Assembly (NCBI GenBank): GCA_901457705.2
Contig: LR590083.2
Span: 1,550,597-1,614,596, forward strand
Origin: Beijerinckiaceae bacterium RH AL1
GTDB taxonomy: Bacteria > Pseudomonadota > Alphaproteobacteria > Rhizobiales > Beijerinckiaceae
Length of the DNA stretch: 64,000 nucleotides
Direction: 5' to 3'
This document shows positions 28,696 through 40,000 of the stretch, in pieces. The notes under the pieces are model-generated. The model had not been told where the DNA came from and did no database searches. It saw only the letters and a program-made list of their open reading frames with translations. The position numbers and the translations under genes were made by a program. Each line of letters opens with the position of its first letter. The first letter of the stretch is position 1.

Positions 28696-29619
28696 TCACG
28701 CCCCCATCAGCGTCCCGACATGCGCGGCGACCGACTGCGACAGTCCCTGCAAATCGTAGCCGCCCTCGAGCAGCGACACGACCTTGCCGCCGCAATGCTT
28801 GCGCGCCGTCTCCATCAGCTGCTCGGTCACCCAGGCATAGTCGTCCTCGACGAGGCGGACGCTGCCGAGCGGATCGCGATGGTGGGCGTCGAAGCCGGCC
28901 GAGATGATGACGAGGTCGGGCGCGAAGCCGTCGAGCCGCTTCAGCACGCCGGCCATCGCGTCGCGGAAGGTCGCGCCGTCGTCGCCGGCGCGCAGCGGCG
29001 CGTTGACGATCTGGTCGTGCTCGCCGCGCTCGCCGAGCGCGCCGGTGCCGGGGAAGAGCGGCATCTGGTGCGTCGAGGCGTACATCACCGTCGGATCCGC
29101 CCAGAAGATCGCCTGCGTGCCGTTGCCGTGGTGGACGTCGAAGTCGACGATCGCGACGCGTCCGGCGCCATGCTGCGCCTGCGCGTGGCGGGCGGCGACG
29201 GCGGCGGTGTTGAAGAGGCAGAAGCCCATCGGCGTCGCGATCTCGGCGTGATGGCCGGGCGGCCGCACCGAGACGAAGGCGTTGGCATGCTCGCCGTTGA
29301 GGACCGCGTCGACGGCGCGCGTGCCGGCGCCGATCGCGTGCATCATGCAGCTCCAGGTGCCGGGGCTCATGATGGTGTCGCCGTCGAGCGCGATGAGGCC
29401 GGAGGCCGGCGCCGCTTCCTTCACCGCCGCGAAATAGGCCGCGGGGTGCACGCGGGTGACCGCGGCCTCGCTCCCCTCCGGCGCGTCCTCGCGCGTCAGC
29501 GCATCGAAGCGCGAGTCGGCGAGCGCCGCCTCGATGGCGCGGATGCGGTCGGCGCGCTCGGGATGGCCCGGGCCGGTATCGTGCGCGACGCTGGAATCGT
29601 GGCGAAGGAGTAGGGTCAA
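28696..29619 (-). CDS. Histone deacetylase-like amidohydrolase
   Basis: 307 residues from a TTG at 29619 preceded by AAAGGCAGG with good spacing; an in-frame ATG at 29691 would add 24 unconserved residues. The zinc hydrolase core is complete: RPPGHHAEI, VDFDVHHGNGTQAIF (Asp and His ligands), SAGFDAHHRDPLG (Asp ligand) and LEGGYDLQGL (active-site Tyr). Bacterial members deacetylate polyamines or other acetylated small molecules. GHPERADR near the N-terminus is typical of the class II / acetylpolyamine type. Confidence 0.92.
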   Translation of the reverse strand: MTLLLRHDSSVAHDTGPGHPERADRIRAIEAALADSRFDALTREDAPEGSEAAVTRVHPAAYFAAVKEAAPASGLIALDGDTIMSPGTWSCMMHAIGAGTRAVDAVLNGEHANAFVSVRPPGHHAEIATPMGFCLFNTAAVAARHAQAQHGAGRVAIVDFDVHHGNGTQAIFWADPTVMYASTHQMPLFPGTGALGERGEHDQIVNAPLRAGDDGATFRDAMAGVLKRLDGFAPDLVIISAGFDAHHRDPLGSVRLVEDDYAWVTEQLMETARKHCGGKVVSLLEGGYDLQGLSQSVAAHVGTLMGA

Positions 29620-29742
29620 GCGATCCTGCCTTTCGGGTACCGGTGCCGGCACGTCGTCGAGCAGGAGCCTACGAGAGATCTCGCACTGCAACCAGACCTC
29701 CGAGGGAGCGACGCCGCGCGACGCCCCGCCCGGTGGCGCGGA

Positions 29743-29937
29743 TCAGGCGGCGCGCTTCACCAGCGTCTCGCGCTTGGCCTTCGGCGAGGGCTGCTGCTCC
29801 AGCGCCTCGGCGCTGACCTCGAGCGCCGCCGCGACCGCCGAGATCCCGATCTCGCGGTAGAGCCGCGCCAGCATGTCGTGCTGGGTGTTGCGGGGCGTCT
29901 TGTCGGCGAGGTTGGAGAGGATGGGTTGCATGGCCAT
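29743..29937 (-). CDS. Small hypothetical protein
   Basis: 64 residues from the ATG at 29937 (a second ATG at 29931, and an upstream ATG at 30000 that would give 85). Begins MAMQPILSNLADKTPRNT, then HDMLARLYREIGISAVAAALEV and a basic end. Predicted all helical and cytosolic. No function can be assigned. It stands alone between two larger genes. Confidence 0.6.
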   Translation of the reverse strand: MAMQPILSNLADKTPRNTQHDMLARLYREIGISAVAAALEVSAEALEQQPSPKAKRETLVKRAA

Positions 29938-30248
29938 GAGCTCGCTTACGCTGGAGGGACGATGGAACGGTCGATCGTCGTCGTCTTGAGCTTCGAGCAT
30001 CCCGGACGGCGGTTAATGGCTCCCTAAACAACATCGCCCGCATTCTCGACGAACGACCTGTATCGGGACAGCGCGAGATTCCGCTATGCCCGGCGCACGA
30101 GTGATGTAGCTTCGCGTGCCGGGGCGGCGCTTTCGTGGCGCAGCGTCCCGCGCGAGGTAAGGCGACAGAGGTCAGGTATTCGCTCGGCTCATGGCGGCGT
30201 ACCGTCGGGGCGGGTGCGGTCCGACCGAGGTCGACCGACGAACGTTGA

Positions 30249-30268
30249 GCCGGGCCACGAAGCCCGGC
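30249..30268 (+). promoter_or_regulatory. Hairpin just ahead of the acyl-CoA ligase ribosome-binding site
   Basis: GCCGGGC-CACGAA-GCCCGGC, a 7-bp perfect stem, ends 17 bases before the ATG and next to the GAGGGTGGGAAG ribosome-binding site. It may influence translation; only the structure is seen. Confidence 0.35.
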
Positions 30269-30285
30269 CTTGTGAGGGTGGGAAG

Positions 30286-31914
<1,629 letters not shown>

Positions 31915-32009
31915 AAGCGGCGCCTTCTCTTGAAGGCAGAGAGCGCTCAACTGTGCTACGCGACCCCTGAGAGCTTGCGGGAGTCGCGAACGACCTTGGA
32001 CCTTTTCAG

Positions 32010-32780
32010 ATGCGCCGGCTGATCCTCGAGGACCCGTTCTCGCGATCCGCGATCTGGAGCCGCAACCTCGCCGTCTTCGCGCTGCTCGTGGCGATCATCG
32101 GGATCGCGCTGGCGCGGCGCGGCCTCGACCCGACGGCCGCGCTCGCCATCGTCGGCGGCGCCATGGCGATCGCCGGCCTGTCAATCCTCTTCGCCTTCGT
32201 CGCGATGATCGTGATCTGGAACAAGGGCTATCGCGGCATCGGCATCGCCGTGGGCGGCCTCGTGCTGTCGGGCCTGCTGCTGGCCTATCCCGCCTACCTC
32301 GCCGTGCAGGCGCGCACCGTGCCGCCGGCCGCCGATCTGTCGACCAATCTCGACGATCCGCCGCAGTTCATGACGACCGACAAGGCCCGCGAGGCGCGCC
32401 ACGGCCATGTGCCCGGCCCGATGACCGCCGCGGCCAAGGCGCTCGAGACGAAGGCCTATCCCGACCTCGACACGCTGACGATCGACGACGACGTCGACGC
32501 CGTCTTCGCCAAGGTGCGCAAGATAGTCCACCGCCGCCACTGGCAGATCGTCGACGAGATCGACCCGAGCGACGCGGCGCCCGGCCGCATCGACGTGATC
32601 GCGAAGACCCTGGTCATGGGCTTTCCCGCCGACCTCGTGATCCGCATCGCGCAGTCCGGCGACCAGACGCTCGTCGACGTGCGCTCGGTCGCCCGCGCCG
32701 GCTGGCAGGAGCCGGGCTCCAACGCCGCGCGGATCCAGTCGCTGATCGACGAGATCGACGCGGCGACGAGCCGGAGCTGA
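32010..32780 (+). CDS. DUF1499 membrane protein
   Basis: 256 residues. Three N-terminal membrane helices (about 20-37, 43-70, 74-95) and a soluble DUF1499 domain (about 140-250) with AYPDLDTLTIDDDVDAVFAKV, RRHWQIVDEIDP, DLVIRI and VDVRSVARAGWQEPGSNAARI. The function of the family is unknown. Convergent with the MBL hydrolase gene, with a 2-base gap. Confidence 0.88.
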   Translation: MRRLILEDPFSRSAIWSRNLAVFALLVAIIGIALARRGLDPTAALAIVGGAMAIAGLSILFAFVAMIVIWNKGYRGIGIAVGGLVLSGLLLAYPAYLAVQARTVPPAADLSTNLDDPPQFMTTDKAREARHGHVPGPMTAAAKALETKAYPDLDTLTIDDDVDAVFAKVRKIVHRRHWQIVDEIDPSDAAPGRIDVIAKTLVMGFPADLVIRIAQSGDQTLVDVRSVARAGWQEPGSNAARIQSLIDEIDAATSRS

Positions 32781-32782
32781 CG

Positions 32783-33715
32783 CTACGCGGGCTGCTGCGG
32801 CTCGGCGGCCGCATAGCGCGCGGTGACCCCGGGGCCGCCTTCCGCCGTGGCAAGCCCGCGCGCGCAAAGATCCTCGAGATGCGCCAGCACGGAGACGGCG
32901 GCGGCGCGGGCGAGGCGCGGGTCGAGGCCCTCGTAGGTCGCGGCGACGATCCCCGGGATGGTCGCTTCGCCGCGGCGCAGGCAGGCGAGGATGCCGCGCT
33001 CGCGCTGGCGGCGGTGGTGCTGCAGCGCGCGCAAGAATCGGGCGGGGTCGCGCACCGCGCCGCCGTGGCCGGGCCAGTAGACCACGTCGTCGCGCGTCTT
33101 CAGCTTGTCGAGCGAGGCCATGTAGGCCGCCATCGAGCCGGCGGGCGGCGCGACGACCGTGGTCGACCAGGCCATGACGTGGTCGCCCGAGAACAGCGCG
33201 CGCTCCTGCGGTAGGGCGAAGGCGAGGTGGTTCATCGTGTGGCCGGGCGTCGCCACGGCCTGCAGCGTGTAGCCGTCGCCCTCGACCGCGTCGCCGTCGG
33301 CGAGCACGCTGGCCGGGACATAGGCGAGGTCGTTGGCGGCATCCGCACGCTCGGCCTCGTCCGGATGCGGGGCGCGGAAGGGATGGTGCGGCGCGCAGCC
33401 GATGATCGGCGCCCCCGTCGCCGCTGCGAGCGCCCGCGAGGCCGGCGAATGATCGCGGTGCGTATGGGTGACGAGGATGCGGGCGACCCGCTCGCCGGCG
33501 AGCGCCGCGGTGAGCGCCGCGACGTGCTCGGGTAGGTCGGGGCCGGGGTCGATCACCGTCACCGCGCCGTGGCCGACGACGTAGGTGTTGGTGCCCTTGA
33601 AGGTCATCGGCCCGGGGTTCGGCGCCGTCATGCGGCGCACCAGCGGCGACAGCGTCACGAGCTGCCCCGGCTCGCCCTCGAACGCGGTCTCGATCGGCAG
33701 CGCCTCGTCGGTCAT
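32783..33715 (-). CDS. Metallo-beta-lactamase fold hydrolase (LACTB2-like)
   Basis: 310 residues from the ATG at 33715. Metal site THTHRDHSPAS, then TPGHTMNHLAFAL, FSGDHVM and WPGHGG. A short winged-helix-like C-terminus (about 225-300) follows, as in LACTB2-type endoribonuclease relatives and other thioesterase-like MBL proteins. The substrate is not known. The start overlaps the end of the ClC gene by 4 bases (ATGA), so they form one unit. Confidence 0.9.
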   Translation of the reverse strand: MTDEALPIETAFEGEPGQLVTLSPLVRRMTAPNPGPMTFKGTNTYVVGHGAVTVIDPGPDLPEHVAALTAALAGERVARILVTHTHRDHSPASRALAAATGAPIIGCAPHHPFRAPHPDEAERADAANDLAYVPASVLADGDAVEGDGYTLQAVATPGHTMNHLAFALPQERALFSGDHVMAWSTTVVAPPAGSMAAYMASLDKLKTRDDVVYWPGHGGAVRDPARFLRALQHHRRQRERGILACLRRGEATIPGIVAATYEGLDPRLARAAAVSVLAHLEDLCARGLATAEGGPGVTARYAAAEPQQPA

Positions 33716-35157
33716 GTCGGCTCGCTCAGCTCGTCGAGGTCCTCGTCCGCCGGCTTCGGCGGCGCCGGCGGGATGAAGACGCGCGACAGCGCGTGGTAGA
33801 TGCCGTCCTTGCAGACGAGCCGCGAGACGGCGTCGGCGATCAGCGCCGCGACCATCAGCGGGATCACCATCTCGTGGTCCTGCGTCATCTCGGAGACGAT
33901 GACGAACGAGGTGATCGGCGTCTGCACGACCCCCGTCAGGTAGGAGGCCATGCCGATCAGCACGAGGGCGCCGATGGGGATCGCCGGGAAGATCGCGTGG
34001 AACTCGGCGCCGAGCCCGGCGCCGACCGAAAGCGACGGCGCGAACAGGCCGCCGGGGATGCCGCTGACCGACGAGAACAGCGTCGCGAGGAATTTTAGCG
34101 GCATGTAGAGCAGCGTGAAGCTGCCCTCGCCGTGCAGGATCTTGCGCGCCTGCTCGTAGCCGGTGCCGAACGAGGCGTGCGCGCCGAGCTGCCCGACGAG
34201 CGCGACGCCGAGGCCGCAGAGCACTGCGAACGCGATGGGGTAGGTCGTCGTGAGGCGGCGCAGGCCTTTGCGCGGGTCGCTCGCCAGGCAGTAGAGCACC
34301 ATCCGGCTGAAGAGGCCGCCGAGCGCGCCGCCGACGGCCGCGCAGATCGGCACGGCGAGCCACGGAACGCCGAGCGGCATCGTCGCGTCCGTGGTGCCGA
34401 AATAGGTGTAGTCGCCCTGGATCGCGAGCGAGGTGACGCCGGCGGCGATGATGCAGCCGATGACGAGCCCGCTGGCCTTGGCCTCGAAGGCGCGCGACAG
34501 CTCCTCGATGCCGAACACGATGCCGGCGAGCGGCGTGTTGAACGCGGCCGCGATGCCGGCGGCGGCGCCGGCGAGCAGCAGGTTCTGCTGGTAGACGATC
34601 GGCGAGCGGCGGCCGATGAAGTACATGATCGAGGCGCCGACCTGCACCGTCGGGCCCTCGCGGCCGATCGAGGCGCCGCAGAGCAGGCCGAGCATCATCA
34701 CGACGATCTTGCCGAGCGAGACGCGCAGCGACACCAGCGCCGAGCGGGTCGGCTTGTCCTCGATCTTGCGCGCGGCGATCACCTGCGGGATGCCGCTGCC
34801 TTGCGAGTTCGGAAAGACGTTGCGCGCCAGCCAGACGGCGATGCCGAAGCCGACCGGCGTGACGACGAGGGCGAGCGCCGGCGACAGCGCCGTGACCCTG
34901 TGGAACAGCGCCTCCGCCCGAAGCGCGAGCAGCGCCATCGCCACCGCCGCGCCGCCGACGCAGAGGCCGCCGAGCAGGAAGATCGCGCGGCGCCCGAGCT
35001 GGTCGACGCCCTTGCGCGTGAGGCCGAGGCGGCGGGCCAGCGTGCGGCGGGGCGAGGGCCGGGACGGCGCCGGCTTGCTGTCGGGCGGGGACGCCTCTGG
35101 CTCCACCGCCGGCGGCGCTTCGTTCTGGGGGCTGGACGCGGGAAGCTCGGTATCCAC
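33712..35157 (-). CDS. ClC family chloride/proton transporter
   Basis: 481 residues. The selectivity motifs are present in order: GSGIPQVIAARK, GREGPTVQVG with the gating Glu that marks an exchanger rather than a channel, and SGIPGGLFAPSLSVGAGLG. The N-terminal 50 residues are a proline-rich cytosolic extension. There is no CBS domain. Translationally coupled to the MBL hydrolase gene. Confidence 0.94.
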   Translation of the reverse strand: MDTELPASSPQNEAPPAVEPEASPPDSKPAPSRPSPRRTLARRLGLTRKGVDQLGRRAIFLLGGLCVGGAAVAMALLALRAEALFHRVTALSPALALVVTPVGFGIAVWLARNVFPNSQGSGIPQVIAARKIEDKPTRSALVSLRVSLGKIVVMMLGLLCGASIGREGPTVQVGASIMYFIGRRSPIVYQQNLLLAGAAAGIAAAFNTPLAGIVFGIEELSRAFEAKASGLVIGCIIAAGVTSLAIQGDYTYFGTTDATMPLGVPWLAVPICAAVGGALGGLFSRMVLYCLASDPRKGLRRLTTTYPIAFAVLCGLGVALVGQLGAHASFGTGYEQARKILHGEGSFTLLYMPLKFLATLFSSVSGIPGGLFAPSLSVGAGLGAEFHAIFPAIPIGALVLIGMASYLTGVVQTPITSFVIVSEMTQDHEMVIPLMVAALIADAVSRLVCKDGIYHALSRVFIPPAPPKPADEDLDELSEPT

Positions 35158-35231
35158 TTCGCCTTACGGGTTGGAGAAGGTTCGCCCCGTCTTATCGGAG
35201 CCGCGCCCTTCGGCCGCAACCCTCTTCCACG

Positions 35232-36020
35232 TCAGATCCCGGCGTACCAGTCGTAGCCCGAATCCTCCCAGTAGCCGCCCTTGCCGCCGCCGATGTTCTC
35301 GAGGCTCGAGACGAGCTCGATGCGGTCGATGTACTTGGTGTTCTTGTAGCCGAGCTGGCGCTCGATGCGCAGCCGCAGCGGCGCGCCGTGCGCGATGGGG
35401 AGCGGCCCGCCGTTCATGTCGTAGGCGAGGATCGTCTGCGGATGCAGGGCATCCTGCATGCCGATCGAGCCGTAGAAGCGCGGCGGCGGCTCGTCCGGCA
35501 TGTCGATCGCCTCGGTCGTGTAGTCGGTGTCGTAGCTGTCGAAGCAATGGAAGACGACGAACTTCGCCTCCGGCCGCGCCTTGACCTTGTCGAGCAGGGT
35601 CGAGAGCTGGACGCCGGTCCACTCGCCGATGCAGCTCCAGCCCTCGACGCAGTCGTGCCGGGTGATCTGCGTGCGCGAGGGAAGCGCGCGCAGCTCGGCG
35701 AGGGTGAACTTGGCGGGCGTCTCGACGAGGCCGTCGATCTGCAGCGCCCAGCTCGAGAAGCTCTGCCCGACGAGCGCCTTGTAGGCGGGGCTCTTCGGGT
35801 CGATCGAGCCGTTCGGCTTGAAGAAGGCGCTGATCGCGCTCTTGTCGTACTCGGGCGCGAGCTGGCCCGGCGGCAGCAGCTTGGCGGCCGCGTAGGTGAT
35901 CTGGTCGTTGGCGGCCAGCGCCTCGCTGCCGGTCTTGGTGCCGGCGATACGGTCGCAGCCGGCGAGCGCCAGCCCGGCGGCGCCGGCAAGGAAGCCGCGG
36001 CGATGCAGTCTGATGCTCAT
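35232..36020 (-). CDS. Molybdopterin-dependent oxidoreductase, sulfite-oxidase fold, Tat-exported lipoprotein-like
   Basis: 262 residues. Tat signal [16 protein letters not shown], ending in a lipobox Cys. The sulfite-oxidase fold has the Moco Cys in TRHDCVEGWSCIGEWTGV (about residue 135), followed by HCFDSYDTDY, DALHPQTILAYDMNGGPLP and HGAPLRLRIERQLGYKNTKYIDRI. Resembles the catalytic MsrP (YedY) type, which repairs methionine sulfoxide in the periplasm; the exact substrate is inferred. The start overlaps the cytochrome gene stop (ATGA). Confidence 0.9.
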   Translation of the reverse strand: MSIRLHRRGFLAGAAGLALAGCDRIAGTKTGSEALAANDQITYAAAKLLPPGQLAPEYDKSAISAFFKPNGSIDPKSPAYKALVGQSFSSWALQIDGLVETPAKFTLAELRALPSRTQITRHDCVEGWSCIGEWTGVQLSTLLDKVKARPEAKFVVFHCFDSYDTDYTTEAIDMPDEPPPRFYGSIGMQDALHPQTILAYDMNGGPLPIAHGAPLRLRIERQLGYKNTKYIDRIELVSSLENIGGGKGGYWEDSGYDWYAGI

Positions 36021-36877
36021 GGCCGCTCGTTCCTGATCGCGAAGCGCCCGGTGATCATCGAGCGCAGGTTGTTGAAGGGCCCCGAGAGCACGACCATCAC
36101 GACGTGCACGACGGCGAAGGCGACGAGCGTCCAGGCCATGAGGAAGTGGATGGTGCGCGCGCTCTGGCGGCCGCCGAACAGGTCGCGCAGCCAGGGCAGG
36201 GCGGCGTCGATGCGCGGCGACATCTCGAGCCCGGCGAGCACCAGCACCGGCAGCACCACGAAGAGGATGAGCGCGTAGGCGAGCTTCTGCAGGATGTTGT
36301 ACTGCGGCTCGCCCGGCCCGTGCGCGAAGCGCAGCCGCAGGTGCTGCACGATGTCGTGCGGGATGCGCGGCAGCTCGGCGAGCCTCGGCACGATGTCGCG
36401 CCAGAAGTGGCCCGAGACCAGGCCGTAGGCGATGTAGACGAGGCCGTTGATCGCCAGCACCCAGGCGAAGAGGAAGTGCCAGTGCCGGCCCGTCGCGAGG
36501 TCCTGCTCGGCGGGGAGCGTGATCCAGCTCGGGAAGGCGCGGGCCGCGAGCCCGTCGGCCGTGCGCGACACGCCGAGCCAGCCCGTCGTGTCGAACTTGT
36601 GCCCGAGCACCGTCGTGACGCCGGTGCGGTCCTCGTTGTCGATATCGAGGACCAGCGGATGCGCGGCGTCGGGCTGCGAGGCGAAGGTCGTCGTGTTGCC
36701 GAAGTTGAGCGACGGGTGGGCGTTGAAGATCTGCAGGCCGCTCATGAACAGGATCGCGAGCGAGATAACCCAGATCCAGTGCGTCACCCGCACGACGATC
36801 GAGTGGCGGAAGACGAGGGTGCGTCGGCTCGGCGGCGTGCGCGCCGGCGCGAGCGAGCCGGCGGTCTGATCGGTCAT
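36017..36877 (-). CDS. Cytochrome b561-type membrane subunit, partner of the Moco oxidoreductase
   Basis: 286 residues with about four membrane helices and histidines placed for heme b: HSIVVRVTHWIWVISL, RHWHFLFAWVLAINGLVYI and RTIHFLMAWTLVAFAVVHVVMV. A soluble loop lies between helices 1 and 2. The ATGA overlap with the oxidoreductase gene shows they are made together; it probably passes electrons from the quinone pool to the Moco protein. Confidence 0.92.
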   Translation of the reverse strand: MTDQTAGSLAPARTPPSRRTLVFRHSIVVRVTHWIWVISLAILFMSGLQIFNAHPSLNFGNTTTFASQPDAAHPLVLDIDNEDRTGVTTVLGHKFDTTGWLGVSRTADGLAARAFPSWITLPAEQDLATGRHWHFLFAWVLAINGLVYIAYGLVSGHFWRDIVPRLAELPRIPHDIVQHLRLRFAHGPGEPQYNILQKLAYALILFVVLPVLVLAGLEMSPRIDAALPWLRDLFGGRQSARTIHFLMAWTLVAFAVVHVVMVVLSGPFNNLRSMITGRFAIRNERP

Positions 36878-37056
36878 CTTTGCCTTTCCCGCCCGGCAGA
36901 TCCGGAGGAGGTGCGTTGCTGGAGGCCTCGTCGAGCGTCTTCGCCGGCGCGGCCGTCCCGGTTACGTGCGGGAGGATCGCCGCGGCCGCAAGGCCGGCGG
37001 TGGTCCAGTCCGCGCTCATTATTACGCGCCAGCGCGCCCGATGTTTCGCGGCCGCG

Positions 37057-40000
37057 TCAGTGGAAGTTGCGGCCTTTCGGCAGGACGTCGCGCATCCGGC
37101 CCGGCGCCGCGCCGTCGTCGTCGCCGAAGAGCTGCGGCAGCGCCGCCGCCGCGACGCCGGGCCGCTGGCCGCGCGGCAGGACGACGGGGCGGCGGATCTC
37201 GTCGGCGCGGGCGAGGCCCGACACCTCGCCGCCGAGGCTCGACAGCAGGGTGAGGAGCCGCGTCAGGTCCTCCGCCTTGTCGGCGACGACATGCACGACC
37301 TCGCCCTCGCGCTGCAGCTTGCCGGTGACCGCGATGAAGCGCGCGCCGATGACGACCGGCCGGAGCGCCTCGAACACCTTCGGCCAGACGATGATGTTGG
37401 CGACGCCGGTCTCGTCCTCCAGCGTGAGGAAGATCGTGCCCTTGGCCGAGCCCGGCCGCTGGCGCACCAGCACGAGCCCGGCGACCGTCACGCGCGTGTT
37501 CGCGGGGTGCGTGGCGAGCGCCTCGGCCTTCAGCATGCCGGCGAGCTGGTTGCGCACGAAGGCGACGGGGTGCGCTTTGAGGCTCAGCGAGAGATGCCGG
37601 TAGTCCTCCACCACGTGCTGGCCGAGCGGCATCGGCGGCAGCCGCGTCTCCGGCTCGCGCTCGGCGAAGGACAGCGCGCGCAGCAGCGGCAGGTCGTCCT
37701 TGTCGCCGGCGCGGTTCAGCCCGCGCACGATCCACAGGGCCTCGCGCCGGTCGAGGCCGAGCGAGCGGAACGCGTCCGCCTCGGCCAGCATCTCGAGCAC
37801 GGAGGGCGGCAGCTCGGTGCGCAGCCACAGGTCGCGCACGGAATCGTAGCCGGCGCCGCGGCACGCCACGAGGCGGCGCATGTCGGCCTCCGACAGGCCC
37901 TTCACCTGGCGGAAGCCGAGCCGGATCGTGTGGTCGCCGACGATGTCGCCGGCGCGGTCGGCGTGGCGGGGGTGGACGGAGGGACGGGTGAAGATGCCGC
38001 TTCCCTCCCCATCATCGACCGAGCTCCCGCAGGCGGGAGACGGGAGAGCGTCGCGAAACAGCGTGCAGTCCCAGTCGGAAAAGTTCACGTCGACCTCGGC
38101 GACCGGCACGCCGTGCTCGCGCGCGTCGCGCACGATCTGCGAGGGCGCGTAGAAGCCCATCGGCTGGGCGTTGAGAAGCGCGCAGGCGAAGACGTCGGGG
38201 TAGCGGCACTTCATCCAGCACGAGGCGTAGACGAGCAGCGCGAAGGAGGCGGCGTGGCTTTCGGGAAAGCCGTAGGTGCCGAAACCCTCGATCTGCTTGA
38301 AGCAGCGGGTCGCGAAATCCTCCGGGTAGCCGCGCTCGACCATGCCGCGCACCATCTTGTCGTAGAAGGTCGAGATCGTGCCGACGCGCTTGAAGGTCGC
38401 CATGGCGCGGCGCAGCTGGTCGGCCTCGGATGGCGTGAAGCCGGCGGCGACGATGGCGATCTGCATCGCCTGCTCCTGGAACAGCGGCACGCCGAGCGTC
38501 TTGCCGAGCACCTTCTCGAGCTCGGGCGAGGGATAGCTCACCTTCTCCTTCTTGGTGCGGCGGCGCAGGTAGGGGTGCACCATGTCGCCCTGGATCGGGC
38601 CCGGGCGGACGATCGCCACCTCGATGACGAGGTCGTAGAAGCGCGCCGGCTTCAGCCGCGGCAGCATCGACATCTGCGCGCGGCTCTCGATCTGGAACAC
38701 GCCGATCGTGTCGGCCTTCTGGATCATCGCGTAGACGGCGGGGTCCTCGCGCGGGATCGTGGCCAGGGTTTCGCTGCGGCCGTAATGGTTGGCCAGCAAA
38801 TCGAAGCAACCGCGCAGGCACGACAGCATGCCGAGCGCCAGCACGTCGATCTTGAGGATGCCGAGCGCGTCGAGATCGTCCTTGTCCCACTCGATCGTCG
38901 TGCGCTCGTCCATCGTCGCGTTGGCGATCGGCACGACCTCGTCGAGCCGCGAGCGGGTGATGACGAAGCCGCCGGTGTGCTGCGAGAGGTGGCGCGGGAA
39001 GCCCTCGAGCTGGCGGGCGAGGTCGAGCACCTGCTTGAGGCCGGGCTCCTCGGGGTCCATCCCGGCGCGGCGGGTGCCGTCGGGGTCGACCGTCACCCCC
39101 TCGCCCCAGCCCCAGATCGTGCCCGACAGCGCCGAGATCGCGTCCTCCGACAGGCCGAAGGCCTTGCCGACCTCGCGGATCGCCGAGCGGGCGCGGTAGG
39201 TGACGACGGTCGCGGTGAGCGCGGCGCGGGCGCGGCCGTAGCGCTCGTAGATGTACTGCATCACCTCCTCGCGCCGCTCGTGCTCGAAGTCGACGTCGAT
39301 GTCGGGCGGCTCCTTGCGGTCGGCCGAGATGAAGCGCTCGAAGAGCAGGTCGTTCAGCGCCGGGTCGACCTCGGTGATGCCGAGGCAGAAGCAGAGCGTG
39401 GAGTTCGCCGCCGACCCGCGGCCCTGGCACAGGATGCCGCGCCCGCGCGCGAAGCGGACGATATCGTGGACGGTGAGGAAGTAGGGCGCATAGGCCATCT
39501 GGCGGACGAGATCGAGCTCGTGGGCGATCGCCGCGGTGACGGAGGCCGGGACGCCGGCGGGATAGCGGCGCTGCGCGCCCTCCGCCGCGAAGGCGGCGAG
39601 CGCGTCCATCGGCGTGGCGAAGCCCTCGCGCAGCTCCTCCGGGTAGTCGTTGCCGAGCTCGTCGAGCGAGAAGGCGAGCCCGTCGAGGAAGCGCAGCGTC
39701 TCGGTCACCGCCTCCGGCGCCTCGGCGAACAGGCGGCGCATCTCGGCGGCCGGCTTCAGGTGGCGCTCGGCGTTGGCGGCGAGCTTGCGGCCGGCGGCGT
39801 CGAGCGTGGTGGCGTGGCGGATGCAGGCGAGCACGTCGGCGAGCGGTCGGCGCGCCGGATCGTGCATGACGACGTCGTTGGTGGCGATGAGCGGCACGCC
39901 GAGCTTGTCGGCGAGGCGGCGGCGGCCCGCGAGATCGCCGCGCGGGCTGCGTCCGTAGACCTGCGTCGCGCCGATCCACAGCCGGCCGGGGCAGGCGACG

